Positions 24,905-34,421 of a stretch of 64,000 bases of DNA are shown here, piece after piece (position 1 is the first letter of the stretch; every line of letters begins with the position of its first letter). A model generated the notes under the pieces. The model ran no database searches. It was not told where the DNA came from and saw nothing but the letters and a program-made list of their open reading frames with translations. The translations under genes were made by a program, and so were the position numbers. The DNA is taken from the NCBI RefSeq assembly GCF_000504285.1, contig NZ_KI632511.1, forward strand, positions 6,120,154 to 6,184,153, read 5' to 3'. The DNA is from Actinospica robiniae DSM 44927. GTDB taxonomy: Bacteria; Actinomycetota; Actinomycetes; Streptomycetales; Catenulisporaceae.

Positions 24905-26029
24905 GTGAAGTTTCAGCGTTATGGCTCCGTGGCCGGTGTAGCGGTGGCTGCGGCTCTTGCGCTCAGCGCGTGTGGTTCGGACAACGGCGCGCCCTCCGGC
25001 TCCAGCTCCACGACCGCGGCCGCCGCCGGCGGCTCCTCGTCGACCGCCGCGACCTGCCCCTCGGGCACGCTGAAGCTGGCCGGCTCGACCGCTCAGCAGA
25101 ACGCGATGTCGCAGTGGACCAAGGACTACCAGGGCCAGTGCACCGGCGTCACCGTCGACTACAACGGCAACGGCTCCGGCGCGGGTGTGACCTCGTTCAT
25201 CCAGAAGCAGGCCGACTTCGCCGGCTCGGACTACTCGCTCAGCTCGGACCAGTCCGGCCAGGTCACCTCGGCCGGCCGCTGCGGCTCCGGCACCGCGATC
25301 GACATCCCGGCCGTGCCCGGCGCCATCGCCGTGGTCTTCAACGTCCCGGGTGTCACCAGCCTGAACCTCTCGGCCAAGACCCTGGCCGGGATCTACAACG
25401 GCACCATCACCAACTGGAACGACGCGGCGATCAAGACCGACAACCCGTCGGTCAGCAACCTGCCGAACCTGAAGATCCAGGCGTTCATGCGCTCGGACAC
25501 GTCCGGCACCTCGTACAACTTCTCGAACTACCTCAACGCGCTCGGCGGCTTCGGCCCGGCGAACAAGCAGTTCCCGTCGAAGACGGCCCAGGGCGTCAAG
25601 GGCTCCTCCGCGGTGGCGGCCAAGGTCCAGTCGACCTCCGGCGGCATCGGCTACGTCGAGTACTCCTACGCGACCCAGGACAAGCTGAGCTACGCCGAGG
25701 TCTCCAACGCCAACGGCGCGTTCGTGCAGCTGACCCAGGACAACGCGGCGAACTTCATCGCCAAGGCGAAGGTCACCCAGAACGGCGCGGACACCACTCT
25801 GGCCTTCGACTACACCTACGCCGCCGCGGACGCCTACCCGGCCACCCTGGTGACCTACGAGATCGCCTGCGGCACCGGCAACGACGCGACCCAGCTGCCG
25901 CTGATCAAGGGCTTCCTGAACTACATCGTCTCGAGCGCGGCCCAGGGCGAGCTGACCGCGGAGGGCTACGTGCCGCTGCCGTCGAGCATCGCCGCGACCG
26001 ACACGACCGCCATCGCCGGCCTGCAGTAG
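24905..26029 (+). CDS. pstS: Phosphate ABC transporter substrate-binding lipoprotein PstS
   Basis: A 374-residue phosphate-binding lipoprotein. GTG 24905 is preceded by AAAGGGA; longer frames to 24632 cross the PHO box and are excluded. Lipobox LSAC follows a short signal peptide, then a Ser/Ala/Gly linker. Phosphate-site segments include LKLAGSTAQQNAM, NGNGSGAGVTSFIQKQADFA, PAVPGAIAVVFNVPG and FMRSDTSGTSYNF. First gene of pstSCAB and very likely the most PhoP-responsive. Four-gene order with short gaps supports one operon. Confidence 0.96.
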   Translation: MKFQRYGSVAGVAVAAALALSACGSDNGAPSGSSSTTAAAAGGSSSTAATCPSGTLKLAGSTAQQNAMSQWTKDYQGQCTGVTVDYNGNGSGAGVTSFIQKQADFAGSDYSLSSDQSGQVTSAGRCGSGTAIDIPAVPGAIAVVFNVPGVTSLNLSAKTLAGIYNGTITNWNDAAIKTDNPSVSNLPNLKIQAFMRSDTSGTSYNFSNYLNALGGFGPANKQFPSKTAQGVKGSSAVAAKVQSTSGGIGYVEYSYATQDKLSYAEVSNANGAFVQLTQDNAANFIAKAKVTQNGADTTLAFDYTYAAADAYPATLVTYEIACGTGNDATQLPLIKGFLNYIVSSAAQGELTAEGYVPLPSSIAATDTTAIAGLQ

Positions 26030-26061
26030 TCCCCGCCCCCAGGTAGGAGCTGGATAAGCCC

Positions 26062-27069
26062 ATGAGCAACGAGCGGCGCAGCGCGGTGGCCGACACCGAC
26101 GAGGTGGCGGTCCGCGACCCCCGGGCCGGATTGGCCGCCAAGGCCGGCATCGGCGACCGGCTGTTCGGCGGCAGCGCGCGCGGCGCCGCCGTGTTCATCC
26201 TGATCCTGATGGCCGCGATCGCCGGATTCCTGATCTTCCAGGCGGTCGAGGCCATCGGCAAGGACAAGGTCGACTTCGTCACCTCCTTCACCTGGGACCC
26301 GGACGGCAACAGCACTCCGAACGGGGTGGCGCAGTTCGGTATCGCCGCCATCGCGTGGGGCACGCTGGTCACCTCGGTGATCGGCGTGCTCCTCGGAGCG
26401 CCGGTGGCGATCGGCGTGGCCCTGTTCATCACCCAGTACGCCCCGCGCCGGCTCGGCGCGGTCTTCGGTTACATCGTCGACCTGCTGGCCGCGGTGCCCA
26501 GCGTGGTCTACGGCCTGTGGGGCCTGCTGGTGCTCGACACGCACATGGCCGGGGTCTCGAAGATCATCCAGGACGTGCTCGGCTGGATCCCGATGTTCAA
26601 GAGCGACGGGACCTACGGCAGCTCGGTCTTCACCGCCGGCGTGGTGCTGGCCATCATGATCCTGCCGATCATCGCCGCGATCGCCCGCGAGATCTACAAG
26701 CAGACCCCGCGCGAGCAGGTCGAGGCCGCGTACGCGCTCGGCGCCACCCGGTGGGAGATGATCCGGCTGGCGGTGCTGCCCTACGGCCGCTCCGGCGTCA
26801 CCTCCGCGGTCATCCTCGGCTTCGGCCGCGCCCTCGGCGAGACCATCGCGGTGGCGATGGTGCTCACCCAGGTGCCCGGCCTGGTCACCCGGATCCTGCA
26901 GCCCGGCGGCAACACCATCGCGGCGAACATCGCGGTGCAGTTCGGCGACGCCTTCACCACCGGGCGCCAGGCGCTGATCGCCTCCGGCCTGGTGCTGTTC
27001 CTGATGACGCTGATCGTGAACTACGCCGCCCGCGTGGTGGTCCGACGCGCCGGAAAGGCCGGTTCCTGA
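26062..27069 (+). CDS. pstC: Phosphate ABC transporter permease PstC
   Basis: A 335-residue inner-membrane permease starting at ATG 26062, 32 bases after pstS. Six membrane helices are preceded by a polar N-terminus of about 45 residues. Typical features: LGAPVAIGVALFITQYAPRR, the EAA-loop EQVEAAYALGATRWEMIRLA and GRALGETIAVAMV. Its stop overlaps the ATG of pstA (TGATG). Confidence 0.95.
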   Translation: MSNERRSAVADTDEVAVRDPRAGLAAKAGIGDRLFGGSARGAAVFILILMAAIAGFLIFQAVEAIGKDKVDFVTSFTWDPDGNSTPNGVAQFGIAAIAWGTLVTSVIGVLLGAPVAIGVALFITQYAPRRLGAVFGYIVDLLAAVPSVVYGLWGLLVLDTHMAGVSKIIQDVLGWIPMFKSDGTYGSSVFTAGVVLAIMILPIIAAIAREIYKQTPREQVEAAYALGATRWEMIRLAVLPYGRSGVTSAVILGFGRALGETIAVAMVLTQVPGLVTRILQPGGNTIAANIAVQFGDAFTTGRQALIASGLVLFLMTLIVNYAARVVVRRAGKAGS

Positions 27070-27947
27070 TGTCCTCCTCCTCGCTGACGCACACCAGCCC
27101 CACCCGCAGGCTCAAGGACAAGGCCGCCTACGTCATCGTCGGGCTGGCCTTCGTGGTGGCCGTCATCCCGCTGATCTCGATCCTGTGGACCGTGATCGTC
27201 AAGGGCGGCAAGGACTTCGACGTCTACTTCCTGTCCCACTCGATGCGCAACGTCTCCGAGTCCGACAGCTACGGCGGCGCGTACCACGCCATCCTCGGCA
27301 CGCTCGAGCAGGTGGGCATCGCGGCGCTGATCACCATCCCGCTCTCCCTGCTCGTGGGCATCTACCTGGTGGAGTACGGCCACGGCCGGCTGAGCCAGGC
27401 GGTGACCTTCTTCGTCGACGTCATGATGGGCCTGCCCTCGATCGTGGCCGGCCTGTTCATCCTGTCGGTGTGGATCCTCGGCGCGGGCTTCCAGGCCTCC
27501 GGCTTCGCCGCCTCGCTGGCCCTGACCATCCTGATGCTGCCGGTGGCCGTCCGCTCCACCGAGGAGATGCTCAAGCTCGTCTCCCCGGCGCTGCGCGAGG
27601 CCTCGTACGCGCTCGGCGTCTCCAAGTGGCGCACCATCACCAAGGTGGTGCTGCCCACCGCGCTGCCCGGGATCGTGACCGGCATGATGCTCGGCGTCGC
27701 GCGCATCATGGGCGAGACCGCCCCGGTGCTGCTGCTCGTCGGGGTCACCCAGTCGATCAACCCGAACCCGTTCTCCGAGCCGCAGGGCTCGCTGCCGCTG
27801 TTCGTCTTCAGCGAATCCCAGAACAGCCTGGCGACCGCGATCAACCGGGGCTGGGCCGCCGCGCTCACCCTGATCATCCTGGTCATGCTGCTGAACCTGA
27901 TCGCCCGTCTGATCGCCTGGTGGAAGGCCCCCGCGGCCTCCCGCTGA
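27069..27947 (+). CDS. pstA: Phosphate ABC transporter permease PstA
   Basis: A 292-residue permease. ATG 27069 overlaps the pstC stop, implying coupled translation. Characteristic segments: [28 protein letters not shown], the EAA loop [18 protein letters not shown], and [15 protein letters not shown]. Six hydrophobic helices are visible. It forms the membrane channel with PstC. Confidence 0.95.
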   Translation: MSSSSLTHTSPTRRLKDKAAYVIVGLAFVVAVIPLISILWTVIVKGGKDFDVYFLSHSMRNVSESDSYGGAYHAILGTLEQVGIAALITIPLSLLVGIYLVEYGHGRLSQAVTFFVDVMMGLPSIVAGLFILSVWILGAGFQASGFAASLALTILMLPVAVRSTEEMLKLVSPALREASYALGVSKWRTITKVVLPTALPGIVTGMMLGVARIMGETAPVLLLVGVTQSINPNPFSEPQGSLPLFVFSESQNSLATAINRGWAAALTLIILVMLLNLIARLIAWWKAPAASR

Positions 27948-27984
27948 CGTCCGCAAGATCCACCGAGAAAGAAGATTGAGAACC

Positions 27985-28761
27985 ATGGCCAAGCGAATCG
28001 ACGTCTCCGGACTGTCGGCGTACTACGGCTCGGTGCGGGCGATCGAGGACATCAGCCTGACCGTGGAGCCGCGTACGGTGACCGCCTTCATCGGGCCGTC
28101 CGGCTGCGGCAAGTCCACCGTGCTGCGCACCCTCAACCGGATGCACGAGGTCATACCGGGCACCCGGGTCGAGGGCAAGGTGATGCTCGACGACGTGGAC
28201 CTCTACGGCTCGAACATCGACCCGGTCGCGGTGCGGCGCACCATCGGCATGGTCTTCCAGCGGCCCAACCCGTTCCCGACCATGTCCATCTACGAGAACG
28301 TGGCGGCCGGCCTGCGGCTCAACGGGATGCGCGGCAAGGGCGACCTCGACGGCGTGGTGGAGCACTCGCTGCGCGGCGCGAACCTGTGGAACGAGGTCAA
28401 GGACCGGCTGAACAAGCCGGGGATGGGCCTGTCCGGCGGACAGCAGCAGCGGCTGTGCATCGCCCGGGCCATCGCCGTCTCGCCGGACGTGCTGCTGATG
28501 GACGAGCCCTGCTCGGCGCTCGACCCCATCTCCACCCTCGCCATCGAGGACCTGATCGCGCAGCTGAAGAACGAGTACACGATCGTCATCGTGACGCACA
28601 ACATGCAGCAGGCGGCGCGCGTCTCGGACCGCACCGCGTTCTTCAACATCGCCGGGACCGGCGAGCCGGGCAAGCTGATCGAGATCGACGAGACGCCGCG
28701 GATCTTCGCCAACCCGTCGCAGCGCGCCACCGAGGACTACATCACCGGCCGCTTCGGTTAG
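27985..28761 (+). CDS. pstB: Phosphate ABC transporter ATPase PstB
   Basis: A 258-residue ATPase. ATG 27985 gives the usual [16 protein letters not shown] start; the TTG 9 bases upstream is less likely. Motifs: [19 protein letters not shown] (Walker A with the PstB-typical LNRM), [16 protein letters not shown] (Q-loop), [15 protein letters not shown] (signature), [12 protein letters not shown] (Walker B), [13 protein letters not shown] (H-loop). It closes the pst operon and is followed by a strong hairpin. Confidence 0.96.
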   Translation: MAKRIDVSGLSAYYGSVRAIEDISLTVEPRTVTAFIGPSGCGKSTVLRTLNRMHEVIPGTRVEGKVMLDDVDLYGSNIDPVAVRRTIGMVFQRPNPFPTMSIYENVAAGLRLNGMRGKGDLDGVVEHSLRGANLWNEVKDRLNKPGMGLSGGQQQRLCIARAIAVSPDVLLMDEPCSALDPISTLAIEDLIAQLKNEYTIVIVTHNMQQAARVSDRTAFFNIAGTGEPGKLIEIDETPRIFANPSQRATEDYITGRFG

Positions 28762-28788
28762 GCGACCGGGCAGACCGGCCCGAACGAA

Positions 28789-28831
28789 CTGATCCCCGCC
28801 CCCGGCACGCAGCCGGGCAGGCGGGGATCAG
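28789..28831. terminator. Hairpin between convergent pstB and pit
   Basis: A 12-base perfect stem (CTGATCCCCGCC with GGCGGGGATCAG) encloses a second small CCCGGC/GCCGGG stem. It lies in the 81-base space between two convergent genes and can serve both strands. There is no strong T-run on the plus strand. Confidence 0.75.
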
Positions 28832-28842
28832 GCGTTTCGAGG

Positions 28843-29856
28843 TCAGCTGAAGATCGCGTTGGTCGGCCAGTAGAAGATCGCGGCGCAGATCGCCGCGGCC
28901 GGGATGGTCAGGATCCAGGCGAACACGATGCTGCGGGCCACGCCCCAGCGCACCGCGGTCTTCCGCTTGGTCGCGCCGACGCCCATGATCGAGCCGGTGA
29001 TGATGTGGGTCGTGGAGACCGGGGCCGGGTAGACGAACGCGGTGAAGTAGAGCACCAGCGAGGCGACCGTCTCGGCGGCGAAGCCGCGCGGCGGGTCGAG
29101 CTCGATCACCCGGCGGCCCAGCGTGCGCATGACCCGCCAGCCGCCGGACGCGGTACCCGCGGAGATGGACAGGCCGGCCACCCACAGCACCCAGGCCGGC
29201 ACCGGCGAGGAACTGGTGGCGTGACCGCCGGCGATCAGCGCCAGCATGACCACGCCCATGGACTTCTGCGCGTCCTGGATGCCGTGGCCGAGCGCCATGC
29301 CGGCCGCCGAGACGGTCTGCGCCATCCGGAAGCCGCGGGTGACCTTGCGCGGGTGCGCGTGGCGGAAGGCCCAGAGGATCCCGACCATCAGCGCGAAGGC
29401 CAGCAGGAAGCCGACCACCGGGGAGATCAGCATCGGCAGGATGACCTTGTCCCACAGCCCGCCCCAGTGCACGGTCAGGCCCGAGGCCAGGCCCGCGCCC
29501 ACCATGCCGCCGATCAGCGAATGCGTGCTGGAGGAGGGCAGGCCGAAGTACCAGGTGACCAGGTTCCAGGAGATGGCCCCGGCCAGCAGCGAGAAGACGA
29601 TCACCATGCCTTGCGGGCCGTTCGGCGGCGGGCTGATGATGCCGCTGGTCACCGCCTTGGCCACGCCGCCGCCGAGCTGCAGTCCGAGCCAGGCGCCGAA
29701 CAGGTTCATCACCGCGGCCATCAACAGCGCCACCCGCGGAGTGAGCGCGCGGGTGGAGACCGAGGTGGCGATCGCGTTGGCCGAGTCGTGGAAGCCGTTC
29801 GTGTAGGCGAAGCCCAGCGCGACCAAGACGACCAGGATGAGGCCGAAGTTCTGCAC
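28843..29856 (-). CDS. pit: PiT-family low-affinity inorganic phosphate transporter
   Basis: A 337-residue membrane transporter, GTG start at 29854-29856. The duplicated PiT signatures are present: GFHDSANAIATSVSTRALTP near the N-terminus and PAPVSTTHIITGSIMGVGAT near the C-terminus, plus LPSSSTHSLIGGMVGAGLA. About ten membrane helices. It carries metal-phosphate driven by protons. The DUF47 gene lies 6 bases upstream, the standard pair. Its position beside pst places high- and low-affinity phosphate uptake together. Confidence 0.94.
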   Translation of the reverse strand: MQNFGLILVVLVALGFAYTNGFHDSANAIATSVSTRALTPRVALLMAAVMNLFGAWLGLQLGGGVAKAVTSGIISPPPNGPQGMVIVFSLLAGAISWNLVTWYFGLPSSSTHSLIGGMVGAGLASGLTVHWGGLWDKVILPMLISPVVGFLLAFALMVGILWAFRHAHPRKVTRGFRMAQTVSAAGMALGHGIQDAQKSMGVVMLALIAGGHATSSSPVPAWVLWVAGLSISAGTASGGWRVMRTLGRRVIELDPPRGFAAETVASLVLYFTAFVYPAPVSTTHIITGSIMGVGATKRKTAVRWGVARSIVFAWILTIPAAAICAAIFYWPTNAIFS

Positions 29857-29862
29857 GGGAGC

Positions 29863-30483
29863 TCAGGACTCCTTGACCGTGATGGTCTCGACCGTGTTGG
29901 CCACGTGCTCGAAGCCGTCGGCGGCCTGCTCGAGGGTGTCGACGACCTCCTTGAGCTTGAGCACGGTGATCGCGTCGTACTCGCCGGAGAAGAGGTGGGC
30001 CAGCAGCTTGCGGTAGACCTGGTCGGCCTGGTTCTCCAGCCGGTTGACCTCGATCCAGTAGTCCCGCAGGTCCTTCATGGTGCGCAGCCGCGGCATCGCC
30101 TCGGCGGTCAGGTCCGCCGCCCGCACCAGCACGTCGACCTGGTCGGAGACCCCCTGCGGCAGGACGTCGATCTGGTAGAGCGAGACCAGGTCGGCGGCCG
30201 CGTCCATCTCGTCCATCACGTCGTCGAGCAGGCTCGCGAGCATGTAGATGTCCTCGCGGTCGAACGGGGTGATGAAGCTGGAGTTCAGCTGCCGGTAGAT
30301 GGTGTGGGTGATCTCGTCCGAGGCGTGCTCGGCATCGCGCATCCGCTCGGCGATGGCGGTTCTCTCCGCCTTGTCGGCGCCCAGCAGTTCGGTCAGCAGA
30401 CCCGCTCCTACGACGAGGTTGTCCGCCGCCTTGGCGAACAGGTCGTAGAAGCTCGTCTCCTTCGGAGTCAGACGCAGGCGCAC
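29863..30483 (-). CDS. DUF47 PhoU-like protein, Pit accessory
   Basis: A 206-residue helical protein. GTG 30481-30483 follows GGAGAG; longer frames upstream are low-complexity. Sequence features: RLTPKETSFYDLFAKAADNL, RDAEHASDEITHTIYRQLN, FITPFDREDIYMLASLLDD, NRLENQADQVYRKLLAHLF. These are the acidic metal-binding helices of DUF47/PhoU-type proteins. It is co-transcribed with pit (6-base gap) and is expected to control or accompany phosphate transport. Confidence 0.92.
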   Translation of the reverse strand: MRLRLTPKETSFYDLFAKAADNLVVGAGLLTELLGADKAERTAIAERMRDAEHASDEITHTIYRQLNSSFITPFDREDIYMLASLLDDVMDEMDAAADLVSLYQIDVLPQGVSDQVDVLVRAADLTAEAMPRLRTMKDLRDYWIEVNRLENQADQVYRKLLAHLFSGEYDAITVLKLKEVVDTLEQAADGFEHVANTVETITVKES

Positions 30484-30714
30484 AGGGCTCTCCGGGCTTC
30501 GGTGTGGTGCGGACGACGGCCGGGGTCGGTCGAGTCGATCACGGCCGCGGAAGTCCAGTGTTCCATGACCACAAGGATGGTAGCCGCCCCGGGGCGGGCG
30601 CGCCTGCTCAGGCCCGCTCGAGCCGTGACGCTGATCAGCGTCGATGCGCACGGACCGGGCAGGTCCGTGAAGCGGCTCAGCCGACCGGGCGCGGACGGCG
30701 CCGGCCGGTCGTTC

Positions 30715-30933
30715 TCAAGCCTGGACTGTCAAGCCGAGGATGCGGTCGATGTCCTCGCGGGAGAGCGGCTCGTCGCTGCGCTCGGCCGCGATGATCAGTT
30801 CGGCGAACAGCCCGATCTCGTCCAGCGCCACCCGGTCGTGGACCGCACGGTAGCGCGGGCCCGCGGGAGCGGATGCCTGGCGCGCGCCGCGGGGTGCGCG
30901 ATCCGCGCCCGTCGCGGTCGTGTCGGAACGCAC
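30715..30933 (-). CDS. Short conserved actinobacterial protein of unknown function
   Basis: A 72-residue protein. GTG 30931-30933 was chosen for a GAGGAGG ribosome site 8 bases upstream. The conserved-looking part is the C-terminal half: RVALDEIGLFAELIIAAERS, then EPLSREDIDRILGL. Similar 60-75-residue proteins ending in a xxLSxxEIDxxLGV-like motif are familiar from Streptomyces genomes, without assigned function. Read-through frames covering it on the same strand are shadows. Confidence 0.6.
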   Translation of the reverse strand: MRSDTTATGADRAPRGARQASAPAGPRYRAVHDRVALDEIGLFAELIIAAERSDEPLSREDIDRILGLTVQA

Positions 30934-31100
30934 CCGGACCACCTCCTCGCGCCTGTAACCCCTCGGCTGAAAACCCGCCTGCCCACTGCTCCAGGTTAGG
31001 CGCGCCTTAAGCGACCCGCTATGGCCCGGTTGGGCCATCCGGCACCTGGCCCCGATCCGCCGGGGCGTCAGCCGGTCTCGGTCCGAGCGCCGACGGCCCG

Positions 31101-31943
31101 TCAGCCGGCCTGCAGCACGTCGGCGGCGGGCGGGGCGGAGACCTTCACCGGCTTGCCGAGGTCGTAGATGTCGGTGCTCGAGACGATGCTGACCTCGCCC
31201 TTCTGCGGGGCGGGCGCGGGGAAGGCGAAGTGGGCGATGAACCGCAGCACCCGGCCCTCGGCGTCGAGGTAGACGTCGAAGGGCACCGACTGCTTGGTGA
31301 ACGAGCGGCTGGCGGCGGCCAGCGCCGAGTTGAGCGGCGCCGAGGACGCCGCCGCGGCGGCGGCGAGGTCGAGCGTGCCGGTGTAGTGCGCGACCGGGGT
31401 GTCGTAGACCTTGTCCTGGCCGACGTACTTGACCGAGCCGCCGGCCGCGCCCGCGCCGGAGAGCATGGCGAAGGCCAGCACCGGGCTGGTGTAGCCGGCG
31501 CTGATCAGGTCGCCGTCGGCGAGCTTGCTCGCGTCCACCCGCACCCATTTGGCGGTGGAACCGGTCGGCCGCATGTAGAGCGTGGTCGGGGTGACGATCT
31601 CGTCCAGGGTGCCGTGCGCGTTGACCTCCGGCGGCACCACCAGGGTGATCGAGCCGATCTGCTGGACGAAGTCGAACGAGCCGGTGCCGGAGAACTGCTC
31701 GCTCTTGCCGTTCGAGGTCATGGTGACCGAGGTGGCCACGGCGGAGGTGCCGATCCGCATCGAGGCGGTGCCGGCCTGGCGCACCGCGGCGGCCGGGTCG
31801 GCCGCGACGGTGACGGCGGAGCCCGGGCCCGAGCAGGCGGACGCGGCGAGCGCGCACCCGGCGGCCAGGGTGGCGCACCGGGCGCGCATCGTCGTCCGTG
31901 TGCGAGTCCGGCCCGCGCGAGCGCCCTGCACTCCCCGCTTCAC
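31101..31943 (-). CDS. LppX/LprG-like secreted lipoprotein
   Basis: A 280-residue lipoprotein. GTG 31941-31943 is supported by GGAGG 7 bases upstream; ATG 31887-31889 is an alternative start. Basic n-region with several Arg-Thr pairs, hydrophobic stretch and lipobox LAASAC. The mature part is beta-rich with repeated transport-like strands: AVRQAGTASMRIGTSA, GSFDFVQQIGSITLVV, TLYMRPTGSTAKWVRVDASK, PFDVYLDAEGRVLRF. This follows the half-barrel LppX_LprAFG pattern of lipid-binding lipoproteins. Monocistronic. Confidence 0.75.
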   Translation of the reverse strand: MKRGVQGARAGRTRTRTTMRARCATLAAGCALAASACSGPGSAVTVAADPAAAVRQAGTASMRIGTSAVATSVTMTSNGKSEQFSGTGSFDFVQQIGSITLVVPPEVNAHGTLDEIVTPTTLYMRPTGSTAKWVRVDASKLADGDLISAGYTSPVLAFAMLSGAGAAGGSVKYVGQDKVYDTPVAHYTGTLDLAAAAAASSAPLNSALAAASRSFTKQSVPFDVYLDAEGRVLRFIAHFAFPAPAPQKGEVSIVSSTDIYDLGKPVKVSAPPAADVLQAG

Positions 31944-32179
31944 CCTGACACCTCCATTGGCGCCGCTACGGCGCCGTTCTGTCCGGTCGTCGATCGATGC
32001 CGCCCGGCCGGGCGGAGGAATCTGCCGAAACCGGGAGCAACGGGATCGCGAACCCGGCACAATGGCCTCAGCGGATCGCGCCCGGTGACCCCAACGAGCC
32101 GAATGGGTGAGGGTTACGCGGGTACGGATCCGGACGGGGCGCTCGGCACGGGCGTTCGCTGGAAGGAGTGAGGTCTTCG

Positions 32180-33073
32180 ATGCGGGTCTTCGTCGCCGGC
32201 GCAACCGGCGTGCTCGGCACCTCGGCCGTGCGGGCTCTGGTCGCGAGCGGTCACAAGGTCAGCGGGATCGCCCGCGGCGGTCCGAAGAGCGAGGCCCTCG
32301 CGGCGGCCGGGGCCGGTCCGGTGCAGGCGGACCTGTTCGACCCGGCCTCGCTGCGCCAGGCCGTCGCCGGGCACGACGTCGTGGTCAACCTGGCGACCCG
32401 GATCCCGCCGCCGACCAAGGCGGCCCGGGCCGGCGCGTGGCGGGAGAACGACCGGGTGCGCGAGCTCGCCAGCCGGAACCTGGCCGAGGCCGCGGCCGCG
32501 GAGGGCGTGCTGCGCCTGGTCCAGGAGGCGGTGTCGTTCGTCTACGAGGACGGCGGCGCGGAGTGGATCACCGAGGGGCGGGCGGTGCGGCCCAACGCCT
32601 TCTCCGCCTCCTCGATCACGGCCACGGACAACGCCATGGGCTTCGCCGACGCCTACCGGTTCGCCGTGGCGCTGCGCTTCGGCCTGTTCTACGGCGAGGA
32701 TCCGGTCACCCGCTGGACCCTCGAGCGCGTGCGCAAGGGCAAGCCGGTGCTGCTCGGCTCGCCGGACGGGTACATCTCCCCGATCGCGGTGCCGGACGCC
32801 GGAGCGGCCGTGGTGGCCGCGTTGGCCGCGCCGTCAGGGGTCTACAACGTCTCCGGGGCTCCGCTCACCAGGGCCGAGTGGGCCGCGGAACTGGGCCGGG
32901 CCGCCGGCGCCGGCGACGCCCGCTTCTACTCCCCGCTCGCCATGAAGCTGCTCGGCCGCCGGGTGGAGCCGTTCACCCGGTCCCAGCGCATCTGCTCGGA
33001 CGCGTTCTACAACGCCACCGGCTGGCGGGCGAAGACCTCGGTGGCCGACGGGCTCGCGGCCGTCTCGGGCTGA
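32180..33073 (+). CDS. NAD-dependent epimerase/dehydratase family protein (extended SDR)
   Basis: A 297-residue protein. ATG 32180 follows AAGGAG; the GTG at 32168 would sit in the ribosome site. The N-terminal Rossmann motif is RVFVAGATGVLGTSAVRAL (GxTGxxG). The usual YxxxK is not evident (around residues 140-160 reads FSASSITATDNAMGF), so it may be an atypical SDR with binding rather than catalytic function, as in NmrA-like proteins. Later segments: LRFGLFYGEDPVTR, SPIAVPDAGAAVVAAL. Substrate unknown. Confidence 0.8.
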   Translation: MRVFVAGATGVLGTSAVRALVASGHKVSGIARGGPKSEALAAAGAGPVQADLFDPASLRQAVAGHDVVVNLATRIPPPTKAARAGAWRENDRVRELASRNLAEAAAAEGVLRLVQEAVSFVYEDGGAEWITEGRAVRPNAFSASSITATDNAMGFADAYRFAVALRFGLFYGEDPVTRWTLERVRKGKPVLLGSPDGYISPIAVPDAGAAVVAALAAPSGVYNVSGAPLTRAEWAAELGRAAGAGDARFYSPLAMKLLGRRVEPFTRSQRICSDAFYNATGWRAKTSVADGLAAVSG

Positions 33074-33111
33074 GCCGGCAAGGGGACTGACGGCGGCTCA
33101 GCCGTCGGTCC

Positions 33112-34176
33112 TCAGCCGCCGGCCGACGCCGAGGGCGTGGCCAGGCCGGTGGCCACCGGCCACTGCGGCACGGTCGCGTAGGGCCGGACGGCGCCGATGT
33201 AGCTGGGGTTGAACCCCTCGATCGGGTCGAACCGGATCACCGAGCCGGTGTGCGGCGAGTCGATCATCGCGCCGCCGCCCACGTAGATCCCGACGTGCTC
33301 GATGGTGCTCGGATCGCTGGTGTTCGTGGCGAAGAAGACCAGGTCGCCCGGCTGCAGCTGGTCCCTGGGCACGTGCGGGCCGGCGTACCACTGCTCGGCG
33401 GCGACGCGCGGCAGGGTCACCCCGGCGCTCGCGTACGCGGCCTGGGTCAGCCCGGAGCAGTCGAACTCGCCGTTCTCCGCGGCCGTGCCGGTGCCGCCGT
33501 AGAGGTACGGCGTGCCGAGCCGGTCGTAGGCGAACTTGATCGCCTCCACCGCGACCGCGCTGACCGCGACCGTGCCGGTGGGTGCGGCGAAGGCCTTCTC
33601 CAGAGCTTTGATGTTCTTGACGTAGTTCTCGGTCTGCTCGATGTGCGGGATCCCGTCGGCGTCGATCACCGCGCCGGGGCCGGCGTTGTAGGCCGCGAGC
33701 ATGTTCGAGACCGGATCCCCGGGGATCTTCGTCAGCTGCCGGGCCAGCGCGCAGTCGTAGCGGCCGGCCGCGGGGATCTCGTCGGCGGGGTTGTACGGGT
33801 TCTCCTTGCCGTCGCCGTCGTTCGGCGAGGCCCAGGTGGTCCAGGTGCCCGGCTCGAACTGGGTGATGCCCATGGCTCCGGTGGAGGAGACGGCCTTCGG
33901 GTTGAACCCGCTCTCCTGGTAGAACTGCGCGGCCAGCAGCGGCGCGCTCAGGGTGGAGCAGGTGGTGGCGGCCTGCTCGATCAGGCCGACGTACGCGGTG
34001 GGCACGGTGCCGGGCTGCAGCGACTGCTGGACTTGCGCGGTCACCGAGCTGCTCATGCCGAGGGCCACGGCGGTGACGCCGGCCACGATCACGAAGGGCG
34101 TGAGCAGGGCTCCGGCGCCCAGCCAGATCCACTTGTTGCCCAGGCGCAGGGCCCGCGGCGGCGCTGGGCGCAGCAT
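33112..34176 (-). CDS. Bifunctional cell-wall hydrolase: lytic transglycosylase plus NlpC/P60 peptidase
   Basis: A 354-residue membrane-anchored hydrolase. ATG 34174-34176 follows AGGAGGGGGGAG. One N-terminal membrane helix (about 18-42), an SLT domain (about 65-190; FYQESGFNPKAVSSTGAMGI with catalytic Glu, LAAYNAGPGAV) and a C-terminal NlpC/P60 domain (210-345; FDCSGLTQAAYA with catalytic Cys, IEHVGIYVGGGAM with His). This is the VirB1-like architecture that opens the wall for Gram-positive secretion machines. It is divergent from, and adjacent to, the chromosomal T4SS-like operon starting at 34422. Confidence 0.92.
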   Translation of the reverse strand: MLRPAPPRALRLGNKWIWLGAGALLTPFVIVAGVTAVALGMSSSVTAQVQQSLQPGTVPTAYVGLIEQAATTCSTLSAPLLAAQFYQESGFNPKAVSSTGAMGITQFEPGTWTTWASPNDGDGKENPYNPADEIPAAGRYDCALARQLTKIPGDPVSNMLAAYNAGPGAVIDADGIPHIEQTENYVKNIKALEKAFAAPTGTVAVSAVAVEAIKFAYDRLGTPYLYGGTGTAAENGEFDCSGLTQAAYASAGVTLPRVAAEQWYAGPHVPRDQLQPGDLVFFATNTSDPSTIEHVGIYVGGGAMIDSPHTGSVIRFDPIEGFNPSYIGAVRPYATVPQWPVATGLATPSASAGG

Positions 34177-34421
34177 CCGCTCCCCCCTCCTGCCTGGCGC
34201 GTGGTTGGGCGCGGCCTCGACCGGGAAAACAAGTCGGCGCGGGCACAGCACCCGAGTGGCTCTGCGCCCTATGATAAGGGCAGGATGACGCGGCGTCAGC
34301 TGCCGCCTGCACTGCGGAAATCCGCTCCGGCGCCAGGCCGGCGGGGCCCGTCGTGCGAGGTCCCCGCCCGAGGGGCCGGCGGCGGGACGTCCAGGTTCGG
34401 CGAATGCAGATTGGGGGCCAG

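Noticed and set aside
29005-30999. A 664-codon plus-strand frame opposite Pit and DUF47
   Set aside because: Composition is dominated by Arg, His, Gly and Asp with no domain. The minus-strand genes have transporter and PhoU-like signatures.
30715-31878. A 387-codon minus-strand frame ending with the short conserved protein
   Set aside because: Upstream of 30933 it is Arg/Gly-rich shadow of the lipoprotein gene. The small GTG start with a strong ribosome site is preferred.
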